The position numbers were made by a program, and so were the translations under genes. The notes under the pieces are model-generated. The model did not search any database. It was not told the origin of the DNA and was given only the letters and a program-made list of their open reading frames with translations. This document shows, one piece after another, positions 15,001 to 19,934 of a DNA stretch of 64,000 nt. The stretch's first letter is position 1, and each line of letters opens with the position of its first letter. The DNA is from UBA1724 sp051884615 (GTDB lineage Bacteria; Verrucomicrobiota; Lentisphaeria; Oligosphaerales; Oligosphaeraceae), in NCBI GenBank assembly GCA_051884615.1, contig JBJEVT010000010.1, forward strand, positions 7,644-71,643, in the 5' to 3' direction.

Positions 15001-15515
15001 CCGACGCCATGCAGACCATCACCCTGAAGCCCGGCTGGAACCTGGTGGCCCTGCCTCTGACCCCGCTCAACGGCTCTGTGGACGACGTCTTCAGCGTCAA
15101 CGGCAGCAAGCTCTACAGCGGCTCCGTCTGGCAGTATGAGGGCGGCCGCTACATCGCCGCCACCAACCTGGTGGCCACCCGCGGCTACTGGCTCTACGCC
15201 AAGACCGCCGCCACCGTGAATGTCTACGGCACCGCCGAGAACGATGTCATCAGCCTCTCCAAGGGCTTCAACATCATCGGACCGGTCTACGACATCGCGG
15301 ACTTCGAGGCGATGTACCAGAAGGCCTATCCCACGGTCTTCGAGAAGATTGCCAAGAACGCCGACGGCGGCCTGGAGATCTACAAGTTCAACCCCGCCGA
15401 CGGTGGATACCAGCTTGCCATCGAGAATGGCAAGTACGCTCTGAAGGTGGGCAACGGCTACTGGATCAAGGCCACCGAGGCGGTGGAACTGCCCGTGGTG
15501 GTTCCCGAGAAGTAG
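1..15515 (+). CDS. Giant secreted multidomain surface protein (LamG / thrombospondin-type-3 repeats), 5'-truncated by window
   Basis: The frame is open from the window edge (first in-window ATG at 33) to TAG at 15513-15515, giving over 5,160 residues without the N-terminus. The sequence shows acidic DxDxDG calcium-binding-type loops near 1054-1150, 5560, 6230-6370 and in three thrombospondin-type-3/dockerin-like clusters (about 7855-8310, 9305-9640, 11385-11640). Three LamG/concanavalin-like segments (about 8440-8980, 9770-10430, 11640-12230) carry the typical FTLEMWV and DELRFWD signatures. An Asp/Glu/Pro linker lies at about 7768-7850 and a helical Gln/Tyr-rich stretch at about 9015-9240. 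Ig-like modules (12490-13590) are followed by a PPC-like domain (about 13605-14075, containing DDDWVKF). The C-terminus has two GWNLVALPL...GYW(L/I) half-repeats (15030-15500). The likely role is cell-surface adhesion or carbohydrate binding; no catalytic domain was recognised. Codons are strongly C-ending. Function is inferred from domain type only. Confidence 0.85.
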   Translation, partial: VALGNATPGQMNWKTPVTAGDFRVILYRNGGTATNVRVDQVTDAKGNALTNASATIRCRLVITPTMTSTSPEPIPSGVETIEVRPFADSIFDANGNVASETTTSGELPLSAIGGLFLCKSSLGPDNGSIALRFSKRIVGNANGTKPLNLLNIAQDGRIVDVQMDAASVDLKSTITSKNFAAYAVYSDDTEAQLTIVSNTKGYYNGGLFHREGSNYVVIDLLAGANMDANLPRLAPSDKTLKAIRVEFKSIYDYQGDPLTDAEVTLTANAPYQPGMAGLLPPMFSNKKGSYTFIHAPGCESGNPSMATSDIIGTVESPSGTVTPGYFGDPKYVWVKADNSSGVYAFQHDLVDTDDEDGVDAGEMYLGMYYRDLDADGRIDAVDMNFFNPWGHDAEYPAELVVGAQAASSFVVWVHSDDPENAETKVSQEGITWSNYPGLSQYPLNTQAKDARLYQVLEGTALPEGWKRAAVTEVSVIQQNANHPLAGTTAAGWRTDNDSDFIYSTIRVKFDQTNVSPRTRGDRQVMVTYVNPRDDDKNIYNRLHATGVEATPLAKADAEVEYKYTGSDGKEATNKVKYTDVNAAWEGMTFSDTDETAGIYWVRKAGLTEAESKDVGALDAIWICDSFGPACAWDGVAPQAVTAVAWRATPYTKVSSSDTLDTYEYVDVRFSEPILGADDLGLYQGSIENIVSGFNASEESYWELVDGPVGATFVNDSTIRFRLQTGKLIKGLSFVYRGTLYPVSSPMEHAFGPSSVNGEWGSFRITVPGVHPVQSSYQVLGGASDEAIEVFRIENADSSTVENAKPVMKFGKGGGIGSGTEFGEAAVMSVKPWNSTPGSHGGRTDYMAYAASAQGGAFSSSDVKLTYSADGSITVGAIATSAHPGAGFYATLTNVAVTNESLNAINTANSWDVPNQENTGAFYTFSAPSATSYATSAYSSEKTPSNTLLSGPLYLYGKAMAYHKTATSRTNVGEVLTVAALDVAAPANYKLTGVKVRLVDTANGSFDPAVALKPLADDATSGVLLYDRNDGSYIPLSTDKLAWSELQQTEEGLLYREVTLKPLSPVALPLTGGEASSPDFEIRVVPSDEFRFGNSFYAEIPDDGLFLGAYQSADSVAATWGTPNGTKGYRLTDTRFYDRNQDDRWTPGEPLANCEDTAASLSFRPYFDGGRTLNMYSACTSKLDLQENGVNTREIYYAKKNGALNPESKPWNGLFDRNTIAGIDASGSSYDLEYNVSYEPGDDMWYDVGGTLGVYDEGIDIPILGNANAFLLPWAIQEFGARGAQFRAAAPAAAADVSVGSVSAPSTEPIPVLAVNMQDASRGFGPRFVLDGALLLETVSKNMAAGAHTLVFQAADATLSLDGGAAVPAPAKVGERVIVRDAEGNAFLVARRLDDSSDFNGDGVYSDDAMPLPAADQVVNLKVGGETARDIQQPAAITGVRVLAVGVDAAVGDSTLTRSGTKLSWNGGASVDASQAGTYVLKGNKGTAGDYIVVQTTVLGGATTETLPVYCANGRVVTPLSNITGVEIMAVGDMLKQGWYTVSYDGGAIAFGNGGSVKLPAKGEVALVYGDGESQDYSRSFLVVRRTSAALPNGSATDRVYVNQNSLHWVDVTLHNVNGVTPSHFAALTKDSASGISLWWDVDASGNFSAGDMFVPLMETPALVGGGDSWTCSLIPDPDFMTAWLGTPVDSDFQKSHNFFVCVRTTADMSFGDSFRMNASFLEPSEPVYDASEYRCRDTSISFGTNPTGRQGDHITRGSVVSFAEAVSQTIVCTTVTNTIFAKETTPGQSVDADTVVPLTSVNHFIQTSTGITPYVTSISIDLVNVNGFDPAQALKPMDATDAGDRGLVLFRDTDGNGLFNPDVDTPVNSTIVSEYDEATGTTRYTFLLADESCTVPTMQDKSSDLFLAANMSNELPFGVSFYAAMDTDYITYSTGAGSVASAVKTDVLSSTINAEYGDLVGLEQVTTTGGLLVQSAGSSVTGYQRITLSRTLNGAYEITWNGKKYILTDLTKPVTFTLGEGDSSITITFDPQRFFQEDALAYSTACAPVDALTGDAVPLGSPLVSLAGSTECLYTDVDMDGRFTLGVDKLNQTDSSMTISAADHLAFFDVDGDGVWEDNEPVFFDTDGVYTLPWMDAVLDTDALASQGPGSVAITLDNDELAALPETPMAGGDFEDGVLYLFYLDVDGDPNRNFDPFHDVIIARKGDGTTMPAHELLATDQVVLAPSFAQDGQEFLVDEHVGETLRVFVDTDYLKLSTPAGEQYAQENALILSVDDTWEDMTMAWDFLVNGDRTIRRITPDAESPDYATATSAMSAIIGLDIANSGAPDVTLSSVRVNFSNVSGWVTSDFCSLSKDETSGVQLWRDMDGNGIFDPAVDAQVPLAGAPSWSQNGLAQSVTLAPASLNDITGETQDGLYDFFVVVIPSVTANNTQLTNDGDKFTAYVGAGDVSLNKTLTQSAAVTTGVVTIDSKPPQLTSSVALAAYGQLLDTVTLIFDEGMKRLPLADPSVWTVTDSVTGTDYAVTEWSLASSGKAVTLTLAAAEGKTLADYSNADVKITAAFTLESALLDWAGNPAQIVAAVATSQADPIDPEDPEGPVVPPTPIDPEDPEDPTTEDSDLDGIADEWELKWFGDLTTADDATDFDQDGLPDLYEFKLGFNPTVKVTPNRAHFVMLENGRYLRVVQDAKGRFFLYNTTTEVTDMVQDLAFFRTALDGEVDYDGDGLANEDELVIFGTDPSLKDTDGDSLSDWEECMVGTDPTNPADPWYNRGLDLITRAHQAYVLAYDELTNSFEMQASSVAERTAPYAVVEDFNEMVSDLSAWSGELWFNLDAESSLEGTLFQKTADRTGAKADFWFGLKDGKLTLTVKDSLSLTKTKTFTLDWQVPVQKWVHAAFVVEQAESTRAQVKILAYVDGQEHLLDSGLVAAKLGASSEDGDLVFGDLDTAASRLSVMLDEVRIWNKVLALDDVRVSRDVFLAADTADLAAYFNFNYTIASGKKVSAVTYKTRADLASALSAATSNLQQARQNYYEVLETYEETSNPSDDLKNQMASAESWYLSAQNYYRMAQNAYQQEMATDGMTASLMGQACLSITDSEEYQNGDSDGDGIADWWEYSFFGDLVTADESTDNDGDLLSDYYEYLLRGEGADPTDKFSLVGDGETLDGDADSDGDGLTNAEEMSYGTDPLNVDSDDDGVSDKIEIAFDANPLHPMSVVVLKSTGMPLDGVTWDEVKDTDWGLYRSTEAPSRSLDLGALDGDLELPYPDRFAVGTMVKGRYDKVYSGDFTLEMWVKAQDGSNGVLFETRAADTGWGWRFLLDNGIPKGEIFNAYGEVVAIVGGQGSTPALQPDVWTYLALNWNSEARTISIYRDKIAYIASFPVGYEVDFGETAEYARIGKVEGVAIDEFRFWGETRSAEQVEYWADRIVPSPLNAIISYARERDDLGNLTEQRYMERDYQLRANYRFDDGGKSVEDFAHFQEAGYDVTVADGAIFDFNDGAKKIGGVDDVDGDGIPEWWMKTWKLNTFPNANANNAFTGWLQVPGHQYTYSGSSDWRNMLMWEDTSIVGLYGYQYGVGYTSLGGAIDYTATWNQGRITGVTYSKSGLGEVGGAKPDGGYVADNHQLGVDMAYVTMHKYINLAVAPKEAYMSTVTTLGASISAIIINSHTLTDEERASGYNLAEYLKAGRNQVVVVWSRSVYNTVKFKVGDTEYERDYFNGSVDLDLNVDGSLAIAKGHDYRYDPRAVWYYRATTKDYNVNAMSASFGNVGADNNGYVLNYSIVGTSLDPYAYQYGALNDKDNDGIDLYNEYLIGSNPASRDSDNNGIFDGKEDYDGDGIINAIEISTLYTDPLCMDTDNDGVTDSAERASASNPSDWNSPANYLFLQTDGSQDGYLQMPLQSRFALSTFTLEAMVYAVEPTQGGLILQRVVGTVNEDKPLLNYELGLNKDGKPYVAFSDKEGDTSGRTLAAPYAVDAETWTHLAATFDADTNIINLYVDGVQVASGLASSQPITSGPALVYTRAGAGFQGGIDELRFWDVVRTPAQVQENMDVVLSGLEDGLVAYYRFDDANLPKRAALAGASDAELRADPSLYPTYLYCADSNAINAFDWRNQWRNAATLHGTATVVEDPEHSSSFDVGIYAYSNGTQEGDEDPGFAYLAPAGSGLASDILQAVILSYPATAATDNVTYKYFWVKSSAEGYPVDSLMYSSDSLYEVATGSALSESLMLGTGAELELETAGVSVGEHIQLIVAAVNSDGVTSVLSASKVITLKAADADHTVPASLVLVSPTQDKDGIAPGSVLEVKVRNTNDFAGIVHVAWYRNMVLTKTATKTIGANATVSLTMNDTSKVQLSDVWSFKVWLEREDSSARSKAIPPAPAADGTMVKAEWIYLQVGTGFDEEIADSGKKTYGAPTMPTSVKLTPVDPDTNSILTAKATGSTCKYAFNYYYQWYYKANTSSGYVLAIGQDLPFWQPAVSDISDDIGTTEAGFSTYSLDAGDQVYCAVYAMNIYGEKSRATVSNVVVIEEDTSSTAYYELNDDYEHARPIYAKTTWLSTSDPNIQAHTFKSVEDDDWVKFVVPQGTDNRKMLVTFETNTGVMYTHGFNFDNACIPDTALELYKEGANGKLGELVEVVRDFSSNDNSGDCTRLARFEKMALDPGIYYIHVFDQCRDGNDVGVVYYMHLYMEREAWNGDEITWDGDQDQQELILTPATPGASDNLVAKLNVSAYTPEGDRITDYRYLWYRNGVVVPLKGVTSVESYATSRYRQEQAVKDADTIPADMTAEGDVWQCVVYPYSKVYGYGDPVFSNQVSVGSSSWQMNLTTRKTFKSGATVVPGDETVKLAWEEYATFGFDPTLDVALPSLTVPAGDGTYVRQPLAQGTIYSIGFTNEFPALTTDVRPYGSTSTWFLVAEMGDPKSDIIQEFALCWDEIALPTSTASGLTVTQMRKRVDGYFEPVLGTTTSIQPGEAGEIVLTGDQLNNLQLDDNGQKYAIFRVTIGAPDAMQTITLKPGWNLVALPLTPLNGSVDDVFSVNGSKLYSGSVWQYEGGRYIAATNLVATRGYWLYAKTAATVNVYGTAENDVISLSKGFNIIGPVYDIADFEAMYQKAYPTVFEKIAKNADGGLEIYKFNPADGGYQLAIENGKYALKVGNGYWIKATEAVELPVVVPEK

Positions 15516-15535
15516 GCATCGCCAACCCAGCCCGA

Positions 15536-15560
15536 GGGAGGAGGCGCGAAACCTCCTCCC
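15536..15560 (+). terminator. First hairpin of a tandem terminator after the giant gene
   Basis: A perfect 9-bp inverted repeat, GGGAGGAGG (15536-15544) and CCTCCTCCC (15552-15560), encloses a 7-nt loop and starts 20 nt after the stop codon. It has no T-tract of its own but sits directly before a second hairpin that does. Confidence 0.55.
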
Positions 15561-15570
15561 CGATCCGCAA

Positions 15571-15614
15571 GCCGGAGTTCTCCCCTCGAGGGGATGGCTC
15601 CGGCTTTTCTTTTT
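15571..15614 (+). terminator. Intrinsic terminator of the giant surface-protein gene
   Basis: The outer stem GCCGGAG (15571-15577) pairs with CTCCGGC (15598-15604). An inner stem TCCCC/GGGGA around TCGA lies at 15581-15594, and a T-rich tail (TTTTCTTTTT) follows at 15605-15614. This is a classical rho-independent structure. Confidence 0.85.
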
Positions 15615-15740
15615 GCCCCGGCGTGTTATATTGGCTTCGTGCTTTGTGTCAGGGGAATGGAAGTCTTTGGGGCTTTGTGGAATATGAGGACAAAGGCAAA
15701 GGGAGATTTCAGAAAGCGGAGAGAGGCCGTGGGCCAGTGG

Positions 15741-16193
15741 ATGAAGACGATGTTCCTGCCTCCCGTGCTATTGGCGGCGGCGCTGCTGTCCGGCTGTCAG
15801 AAGAAGACGGGGGCGGGCGGGGAGATGGCGGCCCGCCCCGCATTGGCGGTGCGTATCTACCTCCAGTATCCCCGCATGTTGCCGGAAAGCATGATCCAGG
15901 AGTATTTTCCCCTGGACAAGATCATCACTCGGGAGGAATTGAGGCTGCCCTCGGGCAGGGATGGCTATCCCACCTGCCATATCTACAACGGGAAGGCGGG
16001 GGAGGAGCTTCTGCGGATGGATATGGTGCGGGAGCCTTCGGAGGCGCCGGGGGAGACCCGTCTTCGTATTCGTCTTCTGGAGAATGGACGGGAGACCATC
16101 CTGGAGGACGTGGTCTATCGCGGGGAGCCCTTCCGGCGCGTCTGGGAGTCGGACAGGGTCCACCTTTCCCTGGTCTCCCAGTCAGGAAGATAG
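15741..16193 (+). CDS. Small predicted lipoprotein of unknown function
   Basis: About 150 residues starting MKTMFLPPVLL, with a hydrophobic signal segment ending in the lipobox LLSGC (Cys at about residue 18), so a type II signal peptidase site and membrane anchoring are likely. In-frame upstream starts exist (ATG at 15657 and 15684); 15741 was chosen because it places a compact signal peptide at the N-terminus, although no strong ribosome-binding site precedes it. The mature part is mixed alpha/beta with many charged residues and no recognised motif. It lies 35 bp before the LolA-like protein gene on the same strand and may be co-transcribed with it. Function unknown. Confidence 0.6.
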   Translation: MKTMFLPPVLLAAALLSGCQKKTGAGGEMAARPALAVRIYLQYPRMLPESMIQEYFPLDKIITREELRLPSGRDGYPTCHIYNGKAGEELLRMDMVREPSEAPGETRLRIRLLENGRETILEDVVYRGEPFRRVWESDRVHLSLVSQSGR

Positions 16194-16228
16194 AAAGGCG
16201 ACGCCATGAGACTGTGACAATAGGAGAA

Positions 16229-17203
16229 ATGACAATGCGCCTCCCCCTTCCCCTTGGATTGACCCTCCTCTGGCTTCTGGGAATCTTCTTCCTGCCCGGC
16301 GTCTGCCTGGGCGCGGAGGAGGAGAAGACGGAGAATTCCTGGGAGGGGCAATGGGCGCAGGCCATGGAGACCTCCCGCCACGCCACCCTGACCTGCGCTC
16401 TCCAGGAAAAGGAGCTTCTGGAGAATTTCCTGGCGGAGTCCGGCAGGTATTCCCAATTCGGACTGGCGGGGGGCGGCGTTTTGCGGAAGATGGAATTTTT
16501 CCGCAAGGGAGGAGAATCCCTGCTTGTGCTTCTGGAGACCGACCAGGGGGTCTTTGGAAGTTTCGAGGGACGCTGGTTCGCCCTGGAGGACTTCCCCGTC
16601 CTGCGCCACTTTCATCGGATGTGGGAGCCTCTTCCCGCCCGGGAGCTTGCCCTGGGGCACTGGACGCGGAAGGAGGGCTCCTACCAGAACCGGAAGATCT
16701 GGCGGTATCAGTTCAGCGTCATCCAGGACGGAAAGACCCTGCAGCCCGTGCGGGAAATGCCTCTCCTCGCCTTCTCCTCCCGGGAACTGGAGGACGTGAA
16801 CTCGGGATTCTATCGGCGTATGCCCTTCTACTATGTCTTCCAGGTGGACCAGAAGACCGGACTGGTGCTCTCCCGGTCGGAGGTGGACATCCGGGGCGCG
16901 GTCCTCTCCCGGAAGACCCTGGCGGGCACGGATTTCACCACGGGGGGACTGCTTCCCTCCGATTTCCAGCCAGGCAAGGTGGAGAATCCGGGGGAACTCC
17001 TCAGCGCGGAGGTGTTCCTGCGGAAATTCCAGGAGAGCCGGATGACGGTCGTCCAGAGCCGCCGGGAGCAGAGCTCCTGGCAGGGCTGGTGGCGGCGTTT
17101 TCGCCGCAGTCCCCTGGGGAGCGCCGGAGCCCTCCTGGGGGGCGTCGCGCTCCTTTTCCTGGGCGCCGCCTTGTGGCTGGTGCGCCGGAACCGGGGACAA
17201 TAG
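16229..17203 (+). CDS. Exported membrane-anchored protein, possibly LolA/outer-membrane-lipoprotein-sorting-like
   Basis: The ATG at 16229 follows the ribosome-binding sequence AGGAG (16222-16226). The longer upstream extension of this frame overlaps the lipoprotein gene and is not credible. About 324 residues: a signal peptide (LPLGLTLLWLLGIFFLPGVCLG), a soluble domain, and a C-terminal transmembrane helix (about residues 295-318) ending in RRNRGQ. The soluble part contains paired beta-strand text such as YVFQVDQKTGLVLSRSEVD, reminiscent of LolA/LolB-fold or DUF4412-type proteins that read out a bound lipid or protein. That assignment is tentative and rests on pattern only. The C-terminal anchor is unusual for LolA, which is soluble. 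Its partner is probably the lipoprotein immediately upstream. Confidence 0.6.
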   Translation: MTMRLPLPLGLTLLWLLGIFFLPGVCLGAEEEKTENSWEGQWAQAMETSRHATLTCALQEKELLENFLAESGRYSQFGLAGGGVLRKMEFFRKGGESLLVLLETDQGVFGSFEGRWFALEDFPVLRHFHRMWEPLPARELALGHWTRKEGSYQNRKIWRYQFSVIQDGKTLQPVREMPLLAFSSRELEDVNSGFYRRMPFYYVFQVDQKTGLVLSRSEVDIRGAVLSRKTLAGTDFTTGGLLPSDFQPGKVENPGELLSAEVFLRKFQESRMTVVQSRREQSSWQGWWRRFRRSPLGSAGALLGGVALLFLGAALWLVRRNRGQ

Positions 17204-17331
17204 GGGCGGCACGGGGCAGGGGGCGGGAATTGTTGCATTTCTCCTAGGGGGCTGGCAGGCGGGGAAAGAGGGGATATTTTTACCCTGATTGCCCTCCCAC
17301 GCGTCCCCTCCTTCCCCCTTTCCCACGCTCC

Positions 17332-18111
17332 ATGTCCTCCCCTGTCTCCCATCCCTTTCCGGATGCCACTTCCCCGGTGGTCTTGGTGACGGGGGGCGCA
17401 CGTCGCCTGGGAGCGGAGTTCTGCCGCGCCTTCGCCGCCGCCGGCTGGCGGGTGGTGATCCACTGCCGCCGTTCCCTGACGGAGGGGCAGGCACTGGCGG
17501 AGGAGCTGGGGGGGCGGGAGAAGGCACGGGTCCTGCCGGGGGATCTGCTCGCCTGCGCGCCGGAGGAGGTGGTGGAGCGGGCGGCTTCCTGTTTCGGCCG
17601 GCTGGACGGCCTGGTGAACAACGCCTCCTCCTATCGCCGCCGCGGATTGCTGGAGGCGACTTCCCAGGAGTGGGAGGAGGATTTCCGGCTGAATTTCCAG
17701 GTCCCCTTCGCCCTGATGCGGGCGTTCGCCCGTCGCGGCGTCCCCGGGGCGATTCTCAATCTTCTGGATGGCCGTTGGGAGAAGGAGGATCCCTCCTGCG
17801 CCGCCTACCTCCTGGCAAAGAAGACCCTGGGGGAGGCCACCCGCCTCTGCGCCTTCGCCTGGGGAAAGCTGGGCATCCGGGTCAACGGGCTGGCGCCGGG
17901 CCTGGTGCGCCCCCCGGAAGGCGTCCCCCTGGCGGCCATGGAGCCTCTCCTGGCAAAACTGCCCCTTTCCCGCCGGGTGACCGAGCCGGAATTGGCGAAG
18001 GCGGCGCTCCTTCTGATGGAAACCCCCTCCCTGACAGGAGTGATTCTCCCTGTGGACGGAGGAATGCACCTGCATGGCATGCCCATGAGGGAAAAGGAAA
18101 ACCCCCAATGA
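17332..18111 (+). CDS. Short-chain dehydrogenase, pteridine-reductase (FolM/PTR1)-like
   Basis: 259 residues, NAD(P)H-dependent Rossmann SDR. The cofactor motif is TGGARRLG (residues 20-27), the Arg-containing TGxxxRxG variant of pteridine reductases, followed by NNAS (96-99). The active site reads D146 ... Y159-x3-K163; Asp replaces the usual catalytic Ser exactly 13 residues before Tyr, as in PTR1. This predicts reduction of dihydropterin/dihydrofolate or dihydromonapterin. The C-terminus has the common LPVDGG motif. Its TGA overlaps the ATG of the DUF3450-like gene (ATGA at 18108-18111), so the two are translationally coupled, an unexpected pairing with TonB-energising proteins. Other SDR substrates cannot be excluded. 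Confidence 0.8.
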   Translation: MSSPVSHPFPDATSPVVLVTGGARRLGAEFCRAFAAAGWRVVIHCRRSLTEGQALAEELGGREKARVLPGDLLACAPEEVVERAASCFGRLDGLVNNASSYRRRGLLEATSQEWEEDFRLNFQVPFALMRAFARRGVPGAILNLLDGRWEKEDPSCAAYLLAKKTLGEATRLCAFAWGKLGIRVNGLAPGLVRPPEGVPLAAMEPLLAKLPLSRRVTEPELAKAALLLMETPSLTGVILPVDGGMHLHGMPMREKENPQ

Positions 18112-18758
18112 GTCGCTGGCTTTGTTCCCTATTCGCTCTCGCGGGCATGAGCCCGCTCCTCCTGATGGCCGAGGACCATCAGCCCATCCCCGTCTCCCCG
18201 GGGGAATACCAGCGTGTTCTGGTGGAGTATCAGCAGGAGGCCGCCCAGCTTTCCACTCTCCAGTGGCAGCATGAGGCCAGGGAGCAGGAGCGCCGGCGGG
18301 AAGTCCAGGCCGCGGAGGGGGAATTGCGCCGGGGGCGGGAGGAGAAGGAGGAGCTTCTGCGCCGCAAGGCAGCCTTGGCCCAGGAGAAGGGGGAATGGGA
18401 GGCGCAATGCCGACGGGAGGAGGAGTCCCTGGGGCGTCTTGCCCCCGCCGGGCTTCCCGCCCTGCAGGAGGAGGGGAGAGCCTTGGCCGCCCAGGAGGCG
18501 CAGAGCCGCGCCCTGACGTTCTCCCGGGAATTCCTGGTGGGACCGGATGGGCGCCAGCGGGAGTTCCAGGTGCTGTATCTGGGCACCAGCCGGTGCTGGA
18601 TGGCGAATTTTGCCGCCCAAATGGGGGGCTATGGAATCTGGAACGAGGCCGCCGGCCTTTGGGAACACCATTGGGATGCGGCGCTCCTTCCCTCCCTGCG
18701 GGAAATCTTCTCCCGGGAGGGAGGCAAGCCCGCCGGAACCTGGGAGATGCCTCTATGA
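18108..18758 (+). CDS. DUF3450-like exported coiled-coil protein of a TonB-type energising operon
   Basis: 216 residues. The start is fixed by the ATGA overlap with the preceding SDR gene. A signal peptide (about residues 1-21, ending LLMA) is followed by a long Glu/Arg/Gln-rich coiled coil (about residues 30-130) and a small C-terminal globular part with aromatic residues (LYLGTSRCWMA, YGIWN, GLWEHHW). This arrangement matches the DUF3450 family, whose members precede ExbB/ExbD genes in TonB2/TtpC operons. It is presumed periplasmic. The stop overlaps the next start (ATGA at 18755-18758). The family assignment is from architecture and context. Confidence 0.65.
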   Translation: MSRWLCSLFALAGMSPLLLMAEDHQPIPVSPGEYQRVLVEYQQEAAQLSTLQWQHEAREQERRREVQAAEGELRRGREEKEELLRRKAALAQEKGEWEAQCRREEESLGRLAPAGLPALQEEGRALAAQEAQSRALTFSREFLVGPDGRQREFQVLYLGTSRCWMANFAAQMGGYGIWNEAAGLWEHHWDAALLPSLREIFSREGGKPAGTWEMPL

Positions 18759-19924
18759 AAATCACGCCCGGGCATCTGATTTGGCTTTGCCTCTGTCTGG
18801 CGACCCTTCTGCCCGCCCAGCAGGCGGCGACGGTGGATGGAGGCCCCGTCATCCAGAAACTGGCGTCCCTGCGCCAGGACTGCCGGGAATGGGAGGAGAA
18901 GGAGGCCCGGAGCCAGGAGAGCCATGAGGCCCGCATGACGGAGCTGCGCCGCCAGGAGGAGGCCCTGCGCCAGGAAAACGCCGCGCTGGCGGCGGAAGTG
19001 GCCGCCGCCGAGAAGGAGGTGGCGGGTCTGCGCCGCCGCCATCAGGAGCTCCAGACCGCCCGTCAGACGGTGGAGAATCTCCTCTCCTCCTGGCGAAAAG
19101 GGGAGGGCGACGGGGAGATTCCCCTGGAAGAGGTCGTGGCGTTTCGCAAGGACGCCCTTTCCCGGACGCGCCGCGCCCTGCCGGAGCCGGGAACGGTGCT
19201 GACTCCCGAGGGACTCCGGGAGGAGGGGCTCCTTCTGCGCTTCGGGGAGCTCGCCTACTTCGCCAATGAACGGGAGGCGGGAATCGTCGATGGCGAGGGG
19301 CGCCTCTTCCGTCCCGCCCCGGATGCCCAGGAGAGGATTCGGCGCCGTCTGACGGGGGGAGAGGAGGGGATGGTCCTCCCGATGCCGGTCTCCCTGACAG
19401 GCCCGGCGGGCTTCACGGCCCCCCCCCGCCAGTCCTTGTGGAGTCACTTTCGCCAAGGGGGCGTGGTGATGGTGCCCCTGGGGATTCTGGCCTGGCTCTG
19501 CCTGGCGGTGCTCCTGGAGCGCCTGGTCTTCTACGCCCGGCATGGATGCGCCAGGGAGGCCCGGGGGCTCCGGGAATGTCTGGCCGCCCTGGCGCCGGAG
19601 GAACGGAAGGAACGACAGCTGGAGATGGCGCAGACCCGCCTGGCCCGTGCCAAGCGGGGCCTCTCCCTCCTGGCGGTCTCCGCTTCCGTCGCCCCCTTGC
19701 TGGGGCTCCTGGGAACGGTGACCGGCATGATCCGCACTTTCCAGCAAATCACCCTCCACGGCACGGGAGACCCGCGCCTGCTGGCGGGGGGCATCTCGGA
19801 GGCCCTGGTCACCACCGAGGCCGGACTCCTGGTGGCGATCCCCGCCATGCTCTTCCATGCCTGGTGCGTGCGCCGCAACCGCCGCCTGGCGGCTCTCCTG
19901 GAACGGGAATTGAGCCGGGAGTAG
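18755..19924 (+). CDS. MotA/TolQ/ExbB proton-channel protein with N-terminal coiled coil (TtpC-like)
   Basis: 389 residues. The N-terminal signal-like segment (LIWLCLCLATLLPA) leads into a coiled coil (about residues 35-110) and a periplasmic linker, then an ExbB/TolQ domain with transmembrane helices at GGVVMVPLGILAWLCLAVLL, LAVSASVAPLLGLLGTVTGM and ALVTTEAGLLVAIPAMLF. The LLGLLGTVTGMIRTF and TTEAGLLVAIP blocks are hallmark ExbB/TolQ channel motifs. The extended N-terminus resembles TtpC of Vibrio-type TonB2 systems. The start was chosen by the ATGA overlap with the DUF3450-like gene. With the downstream ExbD it would use the proton motive force to power an envelope process; no tonB gene is adjacent. 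Confidence 0.85.
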   Translation: MKITPGHLIWLCLCLATLLPAQQAATVDGGPVIQKLASLRQDCREWEEKEARSQESHEARMTELRRQEEALRQENAALAAEVAAAEKEVAGLRRRHQELQTARQTVENLLSSWRKGEGDGEIPLEEVVAFRKDALSRTRRALPEPGTVLTPEGLREEGLLLRFGELAYFANEREAGIVDGEGRLFRPAPDAQERIRRRLTGGEEGMVLPMPVSLTGPAGFTAPPRQSLWSHFRQGGVVMVPLGILAWLCLAVLLERLVFYARHGCAREARGLRECLAALAPEERKERQLEMAQTRLARAKRGLSLLAVSASVAPLLGLLGTVTGMIRTFQQITLHGTGDPRLLAGGISEALVTTEAGLLVAIPAMLFHAWCVRRNRRLAALLERELSRE

Positions 19925-19934
19925 AGGAGGAAGG

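Noticed and set aside
15623..16228. N-terminal extension of the LolA-like gene frame back to 15623
   Set aside because: It overlaps the lipoprotein gene in another frame, while ATG 16229 has a good ribosome-binding site and starts a signal peptide.
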